Source: DASTQL01 sp035462375 (GTDB taxonomy: Bacteria > Actinomycetota > Actinomycetes > Jiangellales > Jiangellaceae). From it: a stretch of DNA of 43,730 nucleotides. The position numbers and the translations under genes are program-made. Each line of letters opens with the position of its first letter. Within the stretch, counting starts at the first letter, position 1. Below are positions 25,001 to 33,168 of this stretch, piece by piece. The DNA lies in the NCBI GenBank assembly GCA_035462375.1, contig DATHUJ010000077.1, positions 1 to 43,730 on the forward strand, in the 5' to 3' direction. Below the pieces are notes generated by a model. The model was not told where the DNA came from. It saw only the letters and a program-made list of their open reading frames with translations, and did no database searches.

Positions 25001-25615
25001 TTCACGACGATCGACATCCCCGCGGGGACATACGACGTGAGCGTCGGTTCCAGCGGCCCGCAGGCGTTCACCGTGCCCGAGGACGGGCTGGCGACGACGA
25101 TCGCGTACCAGGTGTCGTCGCAGCAGATCACGGTGACGAACTTCGTCCCCGACTTCGGCGCCGACCTGTCCGCGTCGCGGGCGTCCTGGCTGACCCGCGA
25201 GATCATCTCGTGGGATCTGCCGGACGAGCGCGGCCCCTGGACCTACCGCCTGCACTGGGGCCCGGCGGGGTCCCTCGCGGTGGACACCGAGACCATCGGG
25301 GGATCGTCCCTGCCGCTGACGCTCGACCCGGCCGGGCTACCGGCCGCCCTGGCCCAGCAGTACCCGGACCTGGCCGACGCCGAGGTCCTGCGGCTGACCA
25401 AGCAGCAGGCCAAGGACGCGGCCACGATCGCCGATGCTGGCCAGGTGGCCGTCGCCGCGTACGACGACCTGGGTCGGCTGGTGCAGGCCACCGGGGTGGA
25501 GGTCGTGGGTGACCTCGGTCCAGGTAAGCCGGCCGGGACACCCGGTAGTGGGACGCCGCCGGGCCTCGGTGGAACGCCTCCTGGACAGGGTGGGAAGCCA
25601 CCGGGCAGACCCTGA
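22004..25615 (+). CDS. Secreted GH13 alpha-amylase with pullulanase accessory domains
   Basis: Exported alpha-glucan hydrolase of 1203 residues. A Sec signal peptide spans residues 1-32, with probable cleavage after APAAA. A pullulanase-type X25/starch-binding module (about 40-135, with C-x(n)-DWD and NGSWDENYG) precedes the GH13 catalytic domain (about 155-740). Catalytic residues are D433 (GFRIDTVKH), E467 (FGEVFD) and D537 (GNHDMGR), and region I is D286-x4-H291. Two more X25-like modules start near 866 and 963. A pullulanase N2-like domain (about 1067-1170) is followed by a Gly/Pro-rich tail. In amylopullulanases N2 is normally followed by CBM48 and a second GH13 domain, absent here. A 16-bp terminator follows. 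Confidence 0.93.
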   Translation: MPRSSRGTRVALAVGGVVALLGSLVAAAPAAADHTPGPERVTLMGDLMSELDCAEDWDVNCDQTDLAKVDGSETLFAGTFTVPAGNYLYKVRLNGSWDENYGDATFGLPDGNIPLALGQPTALRFTYDHATHRVSVGPATPAGGLEPGDAQLARDSLREDLTRENFYFVMADRFENGDEDNDTAFIEGTRLDHGFDPTDQAFFHGGDIQGLIDRIDYIQGLGTTAIWMTPSFKNKPVQGEPGTESAGYHGYWITDFTQIDPHLGTNEELKALIDLAHDRGMKVFFDIITNHTADVLDYPDEAYDEQGQVPYRTKAEFPYLDAEGNPFDDRDFAFIGDDFPEVDAAVTFPYEPTFRDPEDAKVKVPDWLNDPTMYHNRGTSTFSGENSEYGDFPSGNRSALDDLWTERPEVVQGMIDIYETWVEDVGVDGFRIDTVKHVNMEFWQQFGPALQGFAASVGNEDFFMFGEVFDADPRFMSQYTTEGRLQATADFGFQGSGVNFAKGFPTSELRDFYALDDYYTDADSNAYSLPTFLGNHDMGRVGSFLRQNDQGWDDAQLLERDRLGHSLMYLTRGQPVVYYGDEQGFSAPPDVPGGIGDQRAREDMFPSQVELHQSYDLIGTDATVADANFDTGHPMYQHIADLAELRADHPALADGAQVHRFATNGPGIFAFSRIDAREQVEYVVAVNNADTARTATFDTFQHQRSMLMGAWPSSVERKRLKADAEGRVTVTVPALSAVVYKANTKLRPDKAAPEPVFTAPGQTGIVNGRAEVRVAVPGDSFNQVTFAWRPVGTDDWQVLGTDDNAPYRVFHDVRGLPQGMPVEYRAIARDHDGDLGVVSTSAVVGRPQPPDDPGVILGPITQPDAVSVPGSHGSEIGCAADWDPPCDAIQLSLDDDLVWKGTFSPQAGQYAFKAAINRSWDENYGAGAQRNGSDIFYDTPGGDVSFYFDYRTKWVTNDRLDPILVAVGDFQSELGCLTDDDAECMRSWLQDPDRDGTYSFTTIDIPAGTYDVSVGSSGPQAFTVPEDGLATTIAYQVSSQQITVTNFVPDFGADLSASRASWLTREIISWDLPDERGPWTYRLHWGPAGSLAVDTETIGGSSLPLTLDPAGLPAALAQQYPDLADAEVLRLTKQQAKDAATIADAGQVAVAAYDDLGRLVQATGVEVVGDLGPGKPAGTPGSGTPPGLGGTPPGQGGKPPGRP

Positions 25616-25631
25616 TCGGCTGGACCACGGC

Positions 25632-25671
25632 GCCGGTCCCGCAGGGTACGTTTTGACCCTGCGGGACCGGC
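25632..25671 (+). terminator. 16-bp terminator after the amylase gene
   Basis: Left arm 25632-25647 and right arm 25656-25671 pair perfectly over 16 bp (GCCGGTCCCGCAGGGT and its complement) around ACGTTTTG, 16 nt after the amylase stop. The loop and right arm also carry the -35 of the rplM promoter. Confidence 0.85.
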
Positions 25672-25682
25672 GTCGGTACCCT
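25653..25682 (+). promoter_or_regulatory. rplM-rpsI promoter embedded in the terminator
   Basis: TTGACC (25653-25658) and TACCCT (25677-25682) are separated by 18 nt, a strong housekeeping sigma match. The -35 starts in the loop of the upstream terminator and the spacer runs through its right arm. The leader to rplM would be about 105 nt. Confidence 0.7.
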
Positions 25683-25793
25683 GGTGCGTCGTCGTCCGTG
25701 TGCGCGGGCCCGTTCCCGGGCCGGCCGGCGACGCAGCCCGCCGCCGGTGGGATCCGACCGACCACCCTCTCGACCTAGCGAAGGCCTACGACC

Positions 25794-26237
25794 GTGCGCA
25801 CGTACAGCCCGAAGCCCGGCGACGTCCAGCGTCAGTGGCACGTCATCGACGCCACCGATGTCGTCCTCGGCCGGCTCGCGAGCCAAACCGCGATCTTGCT
25901 GCGCGGCAAGCACAAGCCCGTGTACGCACCGCACGTCGACACCGGCGACTTCGTGATCGTGGTCAACGCCCAGAAGGTTGCCCTGACGGGCGACAAGCGC
26001 CGGCAGAAGGTGGACTACCGCCACTCCGGGCGCCCGGGTGGTCTCAAGGCCACCTCGTACGACGAGCTGCTGGACAAGAACCCCCGGCGGGCCGTCGAGA
26101 AGGCCGTCAAGGGGATGCTGCCGCACAACTCTCTCGGGCGGCGGATGCTCACGAAGCTCAAGGTCTACGCCGGCCCGGAGCACCCGCACCAGGCCCAGCA
26201 GCCGGTGCCCTACGAGATCACCCAGGTCAGCCAGTGA
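25794..26237 (+). CDS. rplM: 50S ribosomal protein L13
   Basis: uL13, an early assembly protein. The 147-residue product starts RTYSPKPGDVQRQWHVIDA and has VLGRLASQTAILLRGKHKP, YRHSGRPGGLKATSYDEL and AVKGMLPHNSLGRRMLTKLKVYAG. GTG start. The stop overlaps the GTG of rpsI by four bases. The rplM-rpsI-glmM order is typical of Actinobacteria. Confidence 0.98.
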   Translation: MRTYSPKPGDVQRQWHVIDATDVVLGRLASQTAILLRGKHKPVYAPHVDTGDFVIVVNAQKVALTGDKRRQKVDYRHSGRPGGLKATSYDELLDKNPRRAVEKAVKGMLPHNSLGRRMLTKLKVYAGPEHPHQAQQPVPYEITQVSQ

Positions 26238-26779
26238 CCGAGCCGACCACCGCGAGCGAGGACATGACCGACACGACCGTCGCCGACGCCCCTGACGCCC
26301 CTGACGCCCCCGACACTCCTGTCGCCACCTCCGAGACCCCGGAGGCCACGGAGTTCACCACCGAGTCCGCGCCGTCGCGATTCTCCGCGATCGAGCCGGC
26401 CGCCGCCACGGGGCGCCGCAAGGAGGCCGTGGCGCGGGTCCGCATCGTCCCGGGGACGGGTCAGTGGACCATCAACGGCCGGGCCCTGGACTCGTACTTC
26501 CCCAACAAGGTCCACCAGCAGCTGGTCAAGTCCCCGCTGGTCGAGCTGGAGCTCGACGGCCGGTACGACGTGGTCGCGCGGATCCACGGCGGCGGGCCGT
26601 CCGGGCAGGCCGGGGCGCTGCGCCTGGGCGTGGCCCGCGCCCTCAACGCTGCGGACAGCGAGAACAACCGCCCGTCCCTGAAGCGGGCCGGCTTCCTCAC
26701 CCGCGACGCCCGGGTCACCGAGCGCAAGAAGGCCGGTCTCAAGAAGGCCCGTAAGGCCCCCCAGTACAGCAAGCGCTGA
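26234..26779 (+). CDS. rpsI: 30S ribosomal protein S9 with acidic N-terminal extension
   Basis: uS9, whose C-terminal SKR tail reaches the P-site tRNA anticodon. The product is 181 residues from the GTG overlapping rplM. Residues 1-57 are an acidic Asp/Ala/Pro/Thr extension with a DAPDAPDAPD repeat. The fold starts near TGRRKEAVARVRIVPGTG and ends KKARKAPQYSKR. A second in-frame start, ATG at 26264, has GAGCGAG upstream and would shorten the extension by 10 residues; both are plausible. Confidence 0.95.
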   Translation: MTEPTTASEDMTDTTVADAPDAPDAPDTPVATSETPEATEFTTESAPSRFSAIEPAAATGRRKEAVARVRIVPGTGQWTINGRALDSYFPNKVHQQLVKSPLVELELDGRYDVVARIHGGGPSGQAGALRLGVARALNAADSENNRPSLKRAGFLTRDARVTERKKAGLKKARKAPQYSKR

Positions 26780-26814
26780 GGCACGTCACGTACGACAGGC
26801 CTCCGACGTACGTA

Positions 26815-26842
26815 CGGCCCCGGGGCGTCCGCTCCGGGGCCG
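26815..26842 (+). terminator. Hairpin between rpsI and glmM
   Basis: CGGCCCCGG (26815-26823) and CCGGGGCCG (26834-26842) form a perfect 9-bp stem with a 10-nt loop. No T-tract. Only 34 nt remain before glmM and no clear promoter is seen, so partial read-through is likely. Confidence 0.55.
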
Positions 26843-26876
26843 ACACGCATCCCGACGGCAGGGAGGAACCAGCGAC

Positions 26877-28229
26877 GTGGGACGACTCTTCGGCACCGAC
26901 GGCATCCGCGGCGTGGCCAACGTCGACCTCACCGCGGAGCTCGCGCTCGACCTCTCGGTCGCGGCGGCGCACGTCCTCGGCGAGGCCGGCGCGTTCGCCG
27001 GCCACCGCCCGGTCGCGGTCGTCGGCCGCGATCCGCGGGCCTCGGGGGAGTTCCTCGAGTCGGCCGTCGTGGCGGGGCTCGCGAGCGCCGGCGTCGACGT
27101 GCTGCGGCTGGGCGTCCTGCCGACACCGGCGGTCGCATACCTCACGGGCACGCTCGGCGCCGATCTCGGCGTCATGCTCTCGGCGAGCCACAACCCCATG
27201 CCCGACAACGGGATCAAGTTCTTCGCCAAGGGGGGCCACAAGCTCGACGACGTCCTCGAGGACGCCGTCGAGGCCAGGATGCGGGAGGCCTGGGACCGGC
27301 CGACCGGTGCCGGGGTGGGCCGCGTACGCGACAGCGCCGAGGGCTTCGAGCAGTACGTCGGGCACATCGTCGGGTCCGTGACCGCCCGGCTGGACGGGTT
27401 GCGGGTCGTGGTCGATTGCGCCAACGGCGCCGCGAGCCGGACAGCTCCCGAGGCCCTGCGCAGGCTCGGCGCCGAGGTGCTCACGCTTCACGCCGAGCCG
27501 GACGGGCTGAACATCAACGACGGCTGCGGGTCGACGCACCCGGAGTCGCTGCAGGAGGCCGTCACAGTCCACGGTGCGGACGCCGGGATCGCGCACGACG
27601 GGGACGCCGATCGCTGCCTGGCGGTCGACGCCGAGGGCCGTCTCGTCGACGGTGACCAGATCCTGGCCATCCTGGCGCTGGCGATGCGCGACGCCGGCAC
27701 GTTGCGCGAGCACACCGTGGTGTCCACGGTGATGTCGAACGAAGGGTTCCGGCTGGCCATGCGCGACGCCGGGGTGACCGTGGTCGACACCGCCGTCGGA
27801 GACCGCTACGTGCTCGAGGCGATGCGTGCGGGTGGCTTCACCCTCGGCGGTGAGCAGTCGGGTCACGTCGTGATGCCCCAGCACGCGACCACGGGCGACG
27901 GGCTGCTGACCGCGGCCCACCTGTTGGCGCAGGTGGCGGGGACGGGGCGCCCGCTCGCCGATCTCGCCGGGGTGGTGCGGCGTCTCCCCCAGGTGCTGGT
28001 CAACGTCGACGGCGTCGACAAGGCTCGCGTCGGCACCGCCGACGGCCTGCGGGCCGCCGTCGCGCAGGCCGAGGCCGAGCTCGGTGACACCGGTCGGGTG
28101 CTGCTGCGGCCCTCCGGGACCGAGCCCCTCGTCCGGGTGATGGTGGAGGCCGGTACGGAGGAGCAGGCCCGGGTGGTCGCCCAGCGGCTCGCCGGAGTCG
28201 TGACCGCGGAGCTCGCGCTCGGCCGCTGA
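26877..28229 (+). CDS. glmM: Phosphoglucosamine mutase
   Basis: Converts glucosamine-6-phosphate to glucosamine-1-phosphate for UDP-GlcNAc and peptidoglycan synthesis, directly after the GlmS step. The 450-residue product starts GRLFGTDGIRGVAN. It has the phosphoserine loop SASHNPMPDNGIKFF with catalytic S104, the metal loop DGDADRC, the sugar loop GGEQSGHVVM and the C-terminal phosphate-binding RPSGTEPLVRVMVEA. GTG start with GGGAGG at 26861-26866. glmS, the preceding pathway step, lies 1.2 kb downstream beyond coaA. Confidence 0.98.
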   Translation: MGRLFGTDGIRGVANVDLTAELALDLSVAAAHVLGEAGAFAGHRPVAVVGRDPRASGEFLESAVVAGLASAGVDVLRLGVLPTPAVAYLTGTLGADLGVMLSASHNPMPDNGIKFFAKGGHKLDDVLEDAVEARMREAWDRPTGAGVGRVRDSAEGFEQYVGHIVGSVTARLDGLRVVVDCANGAASRTAPEALRRLGAEVLTLHAEPDGLNINDGCGSTHPESLQEAVTVHGADAGIAHDGDADRCLAVDAEGRLVDGDQILAILALAMRDAGTLREHTVVSTVMSNEGFRLAMRDAGVTVVDTAVGDRYVLEAMRAGGFTLGGEQSGHVVMPQHATTGDGLLTAAHLLAQVAGTGRPLADLAGVVRRLPQVLVNVDGVDKARVGTADGLRAAVAQAEAELGDTGRVLLRPSGTEPLVRVMVEAGTEEQARVVAQRLAGVVTAELALGR

Positions 28230-28258
28230 CGGGCCACCCCATCCGTACCGGCGCGTGC

Positions 28259-28455
28259 CAATGATCACGGCAGCCGCGTAAATGGGCGCGGCGCCAGGTG
28301 CATTCACCGCGGCGCATGCCCATCTACCGCGGCGCCGGTCGCCGGGCGAGGGCCGGGTCGGGCCCCCGAGCCTCGGGTCGAGCCAGGTAAATGGGCAGCG
28401 AGCCAGGTGCATTCACTGGGGCGAGTGGCCATATACGCGGCTGCCGTGATCATTG
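28259..28455. repeat. 197-bp nested palindromic element between glmM and coaA
   Basis: Outer arms of 22 bp (28259-28280 and 28434-28455) are perfect inverted repeats. Inside are two related imperfect hairpins in direct orientation, 28278-28327 and 28387-28436. Each starts GTAAATGGGC, has the apex CCAGGTG-CATT-CAC and closes with a near-complement of the start. The middle (28328-28386) holds a GGGCC/GGCCC stem. The whole could fold into a cloverleaf-like cruciform. It fills the gap between convergent genes, ending 4 nt past the coaA stop, so bidirectional termination is likely. No open frame of interest and no transposase were seen. Confidence 0.85.
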
Positions 28456-28458
28456 CGG

Positions 28459-29418
28459 TCAGGGGCGGCGCAGGCGGACGTGATGGACCGCGTGGTCGGG
28501 GCCCTTGGTCAGGACGAGGGTGGCCCGGCCCCGGGTGGGCAGGATGTTCTGCTGGAGGTTCGGTCCGTTGATGCCGTCCCAGAGGGCGCCGGCCCGGGCG
28601 ACGGCCGCGGGTGTGTCCAGATCCGCGTAGCGGCGGAAGTACGAGGAGGGGTCGCGGAAGGCGGTCTCCCGCAGCCGCAGGAACCGTTCCACGTACCAGC
28701 GCCGCACGTCCTCGTTGCCCGCGTCGACGTAGATCGAGAAGTCGAAGAAGTCGCTCACTGCGAGCGCCGAGCCGCCCTCGGCATGTGCGCGGGCGGGCTG
28801 GAGCACGTTGAGGCCCTCCAGGATCAGGACGTCGGGGGAGTGCAGGACCTCGAACTCCCCGGGCACCACGTCGTAGCGGAGGTGCGAGTAGACCGGCGCA
28901 CGCACCTGGGGCCGGCCCGACTTGACCTCGACCAGGAAGCGGAGCAGGGCGCGGCGGTCGTAGGACTCCGGGAAGCCCTTGCGGGCCAGCAGACCACGTC
29001 GCTCCAGCTCGGCGTTGGGCAGGAGGAAGCCGTCGGTGGTGACGAGCGCCACGCGAGGGTGGTCCGGCCAGCGGGCCAGCAGGAGGCGCAGCAGCCGGGC
29101 CGTCGTCGACTTGCCGACCGCGACCGAGCCCGCGATGCCGATCACGTACGGCGTGCGCTCGGGCATCTCTCCGAAGAAGGTCTCGACGGTCGCGTGCAGC
29201 TCGGCGGTGGCGCGGACATGCAGGTTGAGCAGGCGGGACAGCGGCAGGTAGACGTCGCGGACCTCGTCGAGGTCGACCTCGTCGCCGAGACCGCGCACGG
29301 CCTCCAGCTCCGCGGCGGTGAGCGGCAGCGGCGTCTGGTCCCGCAGCCGGGACCACGCCGACCGGTCGAGCTCGACGTACGGCGAGGGGCCGTGGGGCTC
29401 GGGGCTGGGCTCGCGCAT
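28459..29418 (-). CDS. coaA: Pantothenate kinase, type I
   Basis: Phosphorylates pantothenate, the first committed step of coenzyme A synthesis. The 319-residue product has the type I features: Walker A GSVAVGKST near residue 95, TTDGFLLPN, KGFPESYD, the substrate-site YSHLRYDVV and LNVLQPA, and FFDFSIYVDA. The ATG is on the minus strand at 29418, with the -10-like CAGGAT only 6 nt upstream, so its mRNA is probably leaderless. It is divergent from glmS across 41 bp and convergent with glmM across the palindromic element. Confidence 0.97.
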   Translation of the reverse strand: MREPSPEPHGPSPYVELDRSAWSRLRDQTPLPLTAAELEAVRGLGDEVDLDEVRDVYLPLSRLLNLHVRATAELHATVETFFGEMPERTPYVIGIAGSVAVGKSTTARLLRLLLARWPDHPRVALVTTDGFLLPNAELERRGLLARKGFPESYDRRALLRFLVEVKSGRPQVRAPVYSHLRYDVVPGEFEVLHSPDVLILEGLNVLQPARAHAEGGSALAVSDFFDFSIYVDAGNEDVRRWYVERFLRLRETAFRDPSSYFRRYADLDTPAAVARAGALWDGINGPNLQQNILPTRGRATLVLTKGPDHAVHHVRLRRP

Positions 29419-29424
29419 GGCGGC

Positions 29425-29452
29425 ATCCTGCCGTGACCGGCCCGGCTAGTCT
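29425..29452. promoter_or_regulatory. Back-to-back coaA and glmS promoters
   Basis: In the 41-bp gap, CAGGAT on the minus strand (29430-29425) lies 6 nt before the coaA ATG, and TAGTCT on the plus strand (29447-29452) lies 7 nt before the glmS ATG. Both transcripts would be leaderless. The two -10 regions are only 16 bp apart, so each polymerase would cover the other promoter. Confidence 0.55.
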
Positions 29453-29459
29453 GACCGCC

Positions 29460-31310
<1,851 letters not shown>

Positions 31311-31351
31311 GCGTTCCCCGGGCCGCGACCGGGCTGTGCCAGGCTGGGCGG

Positions 31352-31702
31352 GTGATCGTGGGCGTGGGCATCGACGTCGTCGACGTGGCCCGCTTCGGGG
31401 AGACGCTGGAGCGCACGCCGACCCTGCGCGAGCGCATCTTCACCCCATCCGAGCGTGAGCGCCACATCGCCTCGCTGGCGGCGCGCTTCGCGGCCAAGGA
31501 GGCCCTCGCCAAGGCGCTCGGAGCACCGTCGGGGCTGCACTGGCAGGACGCCGAGGTGGTGACCGACCGGGACGGCCGGCCGTGGTTCGAGGTGCGGGGG
31601 ACGGTGGCCGGCCGGTGTCAGGAGCTGGGGGTGGGCACGGTCCACCTCTCGATGTCCCACGATGCCGGCATCGCCTCGGCCCTCGTGGTCCTGGAGGGCT
31701 GA
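31352..31702 (+). CDS. acpS: Holo-[acyl-carrier-protein] synthase
   Basis: Transfers phosphopantetheine from CoA to acyl carrier protein. The 116-residue product has the family signatures GVGIDVVDVARF (metal-binding Asp8) and the RFAAKEALAKAL helix (Glu and Lys of the active site), then SMSHDAGIASALVV. GTG start, with CAGGCT ending 6 nt upstream as a possible leaderless -10. It opens a long cluster; nnr follows after 4 nt. A link with nearby coaA through the CoA pathway is noted. Confidence 0.97.
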   Translation: MIVGVGIDVVDVARFGETLERTPTLRERIFTPSERERHIASLAARFAAKEALAKALGAPSGLHWQDAEVVTDRDGRPWFEVRGTVAGRCQELGVGTVHLSMSHDAGIASALVVLEG

Positions 31703-31706
31703 CGAG

Positions 31707-33155
31707 GTGATCGGAGCGCACCGGGTCGAGGACATCCGGGCTGCCGAGGCAGCCCTCATGACGACGCTTCCGGACGGCGCCCTCATGCAGCGCGCCGCGG
31801 CAGCGCTGGCCGCGCGGTGCGCCCGGCTGCTGGGCGGGCCGTACGGTGCTCGTGTCGTCCTGCTCGTGGGCGGGGGCGACAACGGGGGCGACGCGCTGTA
31901 CGCGGGGGCACGGCTGGCCCGACGGGGTGCGCGGGTGGACGCCGTGCTCGTGGTCCCCGACCGCGCGCACCCCGGTGGCTTGGGGGCCTTGCGAGTGGCC
32001 GGCGGCCGGGCAGTCCTCGCTCCCGACGCCGACGTGCTGCTGCGGCGCGCCGACCTCGTCGTCGACGGGCTGCTCGGCATCGGCGGCCACGGCGGGCTGC
32101 GAGGAGACGCCGTCACCCTCGCCGACAAGGCCCGGGAGGGTGCCGGGCTCATCGTTGCCGTCGACCTGCCCAGCGGCGTCGAGCCGGACACCGGCGAGGT
32201 CGAGGGACCGCACGTCCGGGCCGACGTCACGGTGACGTTCGGGACGCGCAAGATCGCGCACGTGGTCGACCCGGCCGCCGGCGCGAGCGGGCGTGTCCTG
32301 GACGTCGACATCGGGCTGGCACCGCTGTTGCCGGCTCCCGCCGTCGTGGTCCTCGAGGCGGTCGACGTGGCGGCGCGGCTCCCGCTGCCCGACCGTACGA
32401 GCGACAAGTACTCGCGCGGCGTGGTCGGCGTGGCGGCCGGCTCCCCCTCGTACGCGGGCGCAGCGGTCCTCGCCACCGGCGGGGCGGTGCGTGGCGGTGC
32501 CGGCATGGTCCGCTACGCGGGCACGGGGACCGCGGCCGACCTGGTGCGCGCGCGGTGGCCGGAGACGGTGGTGGCCGAGGGCCGTGTCCAGGCCTGGACC
32601 GTCGGCTCGGGCCTGGGCAGCGGCGAGGACACGGCGGCGGCGGTCGGCCGGGCTCTTGCCGACGACGTCCCGGTCCTGGTCGACGCCGACGGACTGGCGC
32701 ACCTGCCCGAAGGGGTCGGCCCGCGCGTGCTGCTCACCCCGCACGCCGGCGAGCTGGCCCGGATGCTCGGCGTCGAGCGCCGCGACGTCGAGGCGCGACG
32801 GCTACACCACGCCCAGGAGGCCGCGCGGCGGTGGGACGCCTGCGTCCTGCTCAAGGGCGCGACCACCGTCGTCGTCGCCCCCGACGGCCGGGCCCGGGCC
32901 AACCCGACCGGGACCCCCGTCCTCGCCACCGCCGGCTCCGGCGACGTGCTGGCCGGGCTGGGCGGCGCGCTGCTGGCAGGGGGGCTCGACCCGCTGGAGG
33001 CCGGCTCGCTCGCCGCGTATGTGCACGGGCTGGCCGGACAGGTGGCCGCCGAGCGGTCGGGCGCGCCCAGCGCCCAGGACCTGCTCGCGGCGCTGCCCGA
33101 GGTGCTCCACCGGCTCGGGGACCTACCGGCGGGCCGCCGGCCGGCCACCCCCTGA
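31707..33155 (+). CDS. nnr: Bifunctional NAD(P)H-hydrate epimerase/dehydratase
   Basis: Repairs damaged NADHX and NADPHX. The 482-residue product is a fusion. The N-terminal YjeF_N epimerase domain (about 1-205) has LVGGGDNGGDALYAGARLA and DGLLGIGGHG. The C-terminal ribokinase-like ADP-dependent dehydratase (about 220-482) has VAAGSPSYAGAAVLA, VDADGLAHL, LTPHAGELARML and the NPTGTPVLATAGSGDVLAG motif with the catalytic Asp. The GTG at 31707 is 4 nt after acpS. Between acpS and alr it occupies the usual actinobacterial position. Confidence 0.96.
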   Translation: MIGAHRVEDIRAAEAALMTTLPDGALMQRAAAALAARCARLLGGPYGARVVLLVGGGDNGGDALYAGARLARRGARVDAVLVVPDRAHPGGLGALRVAGGRAVLAPDADVLLRRADLVVDGLLGIGGHGGLRGDAVTLADKAREGAGLIVAVDLPSGVEPDTGEVEGPHVRADVTVTFGTRKIAHVVDPAAGASGRVLDVDIGLAPLLPAPAVVVLEAVDVAARLPLPDRTSDKYSRGVVGVAAGSPSYAGAAVLATGGAVRGGAGMVRYAGTGTAADLVRARWPETVVAEGRVQAWTVGSGLGSGEDTAAAVGRALADDVPVLVDADGLAHLPEGVGPRVLLTPHAGELARMLGVERRDVEARRLHHAQEAARRWDACVLLKGATTVVVAPDGRARANPTGTPVLATAGSGDVLAGLGGALLAGGLDPLEAGSLAAYVHGLAGQVAAERSGAPSAQDLLAALPEVLHRLGDLPAGRRPATP

Positions 33156-33168
33156 CAGAATCCCGACC

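Noticed and set aside
25616..25793. A frameshifted continuation of the amylase into a pullulanase domain
   Set aside because: Only 178 nt separate the stop from rplM, filled by a terminator and a promoter; no CBM48 or second GH13 motif appears in any frame.
29419..29459. glmS ribozyme or other riboswitch before glmS
   Set aside because: The gap to coaA is only 41 bp, too short for the ribozyme, and the transcript appears leaderless.
29433..29459. Upstream GTG as the glmS start
   Set aside because: It would bury the catalytic Cys that must be the N-terminal residue after Met removal.
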